A DNA stretch of 5,966 nucleotides, taken from assembly GCA_002329245.1 (NCBI GenBank), contig DCTG01000084.1, forward strand, positions 197 through 6,162, given 5' to 3'. Under the pieces are notes generated by a model. That model was not told where the DNA came from, made no database searches, and saw only the letters and a list, made by a program, of their open reading frames with translations. Both the position numbers and the translations under genes were made by a program. How positions within the stretch are numbered: the stretch's first letter is position 1; each line of letters starts with the position of its first letter. Below are positions 5,728 to 5,966 of this stretch, in pieces. Origin of the DNA: Clostridiales bacterium UBA1446. GTDB lineage: Bacteria > Bacillota > Clostridia > Oscillospirales > Oscillospiraceae.

Positions 5728-5733
5728 GTGGTT

Positions 5734-5762
5734 ATTATATCAAAGCGGCCTTTGTTTGTCAC
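5734..5762 (-). promoter_or_regulatory. Sigma-A-type promoter of dnaJ
   Basis: On the minus strand the -35 is GTGACA (5757-5762), one base from TTGACA, and the -10 is a perfect TATAAT (5734-5739). The spacing is exactly 17 nt, and TGA before the -10 gives the TGn extension. Transcription should start near 5727. It sits just past the U-tract of the dnaK terminator, a compact arrangement giving dnaJ independent expression. Confidence 0.82.
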
Positions 5763-5782
5763 CCGCAAGGATGCCGGAATGC

Positions 5783-5828
5783 AAAAAAACACGCCGTGTC
5801 CCGCGCCGGATGGAATCCGGCGCGGGAC
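5783..5828 (-). terminator. Rho-independent terminator after dnaK
   Basis: A perfect 14-bp GC-rich stem is formed by 5798-5811 and 5815-5828 with a 3-nt loop. In the minus direction it is followed by 8 nt (ACGGCGTG) and then seven T residues (5783-5789). The tract is a little farther from the stem than is ideal, so termination may be partial. It lies 40 nt beyond the dnaK stop and upstream of the dnaJ promoter. Confidence 0.8.
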
Positions 5829-5868
5829 GCAGGCTTTTCAGCTACCGCCTTTTCTCATAACAGGGTGT

Positions 5869-5966
5869 TTATTGTTTGTTTTTATCGTCGTCCACAACCT
5901 CGTAATCCGCGTCGTAAACCGTATCGCCGCTTCCGCCGGTCTGGCCACCGTCCTGATAGGAGGCGC
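5869..5966 (-). CDS. dnaK: Chaperone protein DnaK (Hsp70), C-terminal end only
   Basis: Only the last 31 codons and the TAA (5869-5871) are visible; the gene continues beyond the right edge. The tail ends in VYDADYEVVDDDKNKQ after a Gly/Ser/Gln-rich stretch. This is the disordered lid tail of bacterial DnaK, ending in the conserved acidic (E)VVDDD motif. DnaK is the ATP-dependent Hsp70 that works with DnaJ and GrpE on unfolded proteins. Position just upstream of dnaJ on the same strand confirms the call. Confidence 0.95.
   Translation of the reverse strand, partial: ASYQDGGQTGGSGDTVYDADYEVVDDDKNKQ

Noticed and set aside
5586..5792. A 68-codon minus-strand open frame in the dnaK-dnaJ gap, ending in TAG right before the dnaJ ATG
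   Set aside because: Its GTG start lies beside the terminator U-tract, it covers the dnaJ promoter, and it has no ribosome site or recognisable sequence. A leader peptide is not supported.
1912..5812. The 10-mer GCGCCGGATG shared by the post-bioY and post-dnaK hairpins
   Set aside because: Only the GC-rich stem side is shared, and the rest of the hairpins differs; two short copies do not support a repeat family.

Overview
This is a GC-rich 5,966-base window of ordinary bacterial housekeeping DNA. The gene content suggests a Gram-positive anaerobe of the class Clostridia, possibly Oscillospiraceae-like. The reasons are a Bcd-type acyl-CoA dehydrogenase tail, a two-domain BirA beside a divergent bioY with a BirA-type operator, a dnaK-dnaJ order, good GGAGG ribosome binding sites and sigma-A-type promoters. 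The taxonomic call is an inference and cannot be fixed from this sequence alone.

Left part (1-1935). The last 25 codons of an acyl-CoA dehydrogenase end at 78, followed by an intrinsic terminator. Next is birA (minus strand; biotin-protein ligase and biotin-sensing repressor), divergent from bioY (plus strand; biotin-binding S-component of an ECF transporter). The intergenic region carries an extended -10 promoter for bioY with a BirA-like palindrome lying directly on the expected transcription start. It also has an unexplained 15-nt direct repeat spaced 41 bp. The picture is a biotin uptake unit: BirA charges biotin enzymes and, when biotin is plentiful, shuts off uptake. A hairpin able to terminate in both directions separates bioY from the convergent minus-strand genes.

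Right part (1966-5966, all minus strand, so read right to left). The tail of dnaK is followed by a strong terminator. A separate near-consensus promoter and a leader of about 140 nt then precede dnaJ. After dnaJ come a HisJ-type PHP phosphoesterase (30 nt gap), rpiB (71 nt gap containing a GC-rich hairpin), a methylguanine-DNA methyltransferase (4-nt ATGA overlap with rpiB) and a small metallo-beta-lactamase-fold hydrolase (70 nt gap). No convincing terminator lies between dnaJ and 1966, so these five genes may be one transcript mixing protein folding, sugar-phosphate metabolism and DNA repair.

I see no mobile element, CRISPR array, tRNA, rRNA or defence system, and no plausible undescribed system. 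The most interesting features are regulatory: the biotin operator, the terminator plus independent promoter between dnaK and dnaJ, and the paired hairpins after bioY.
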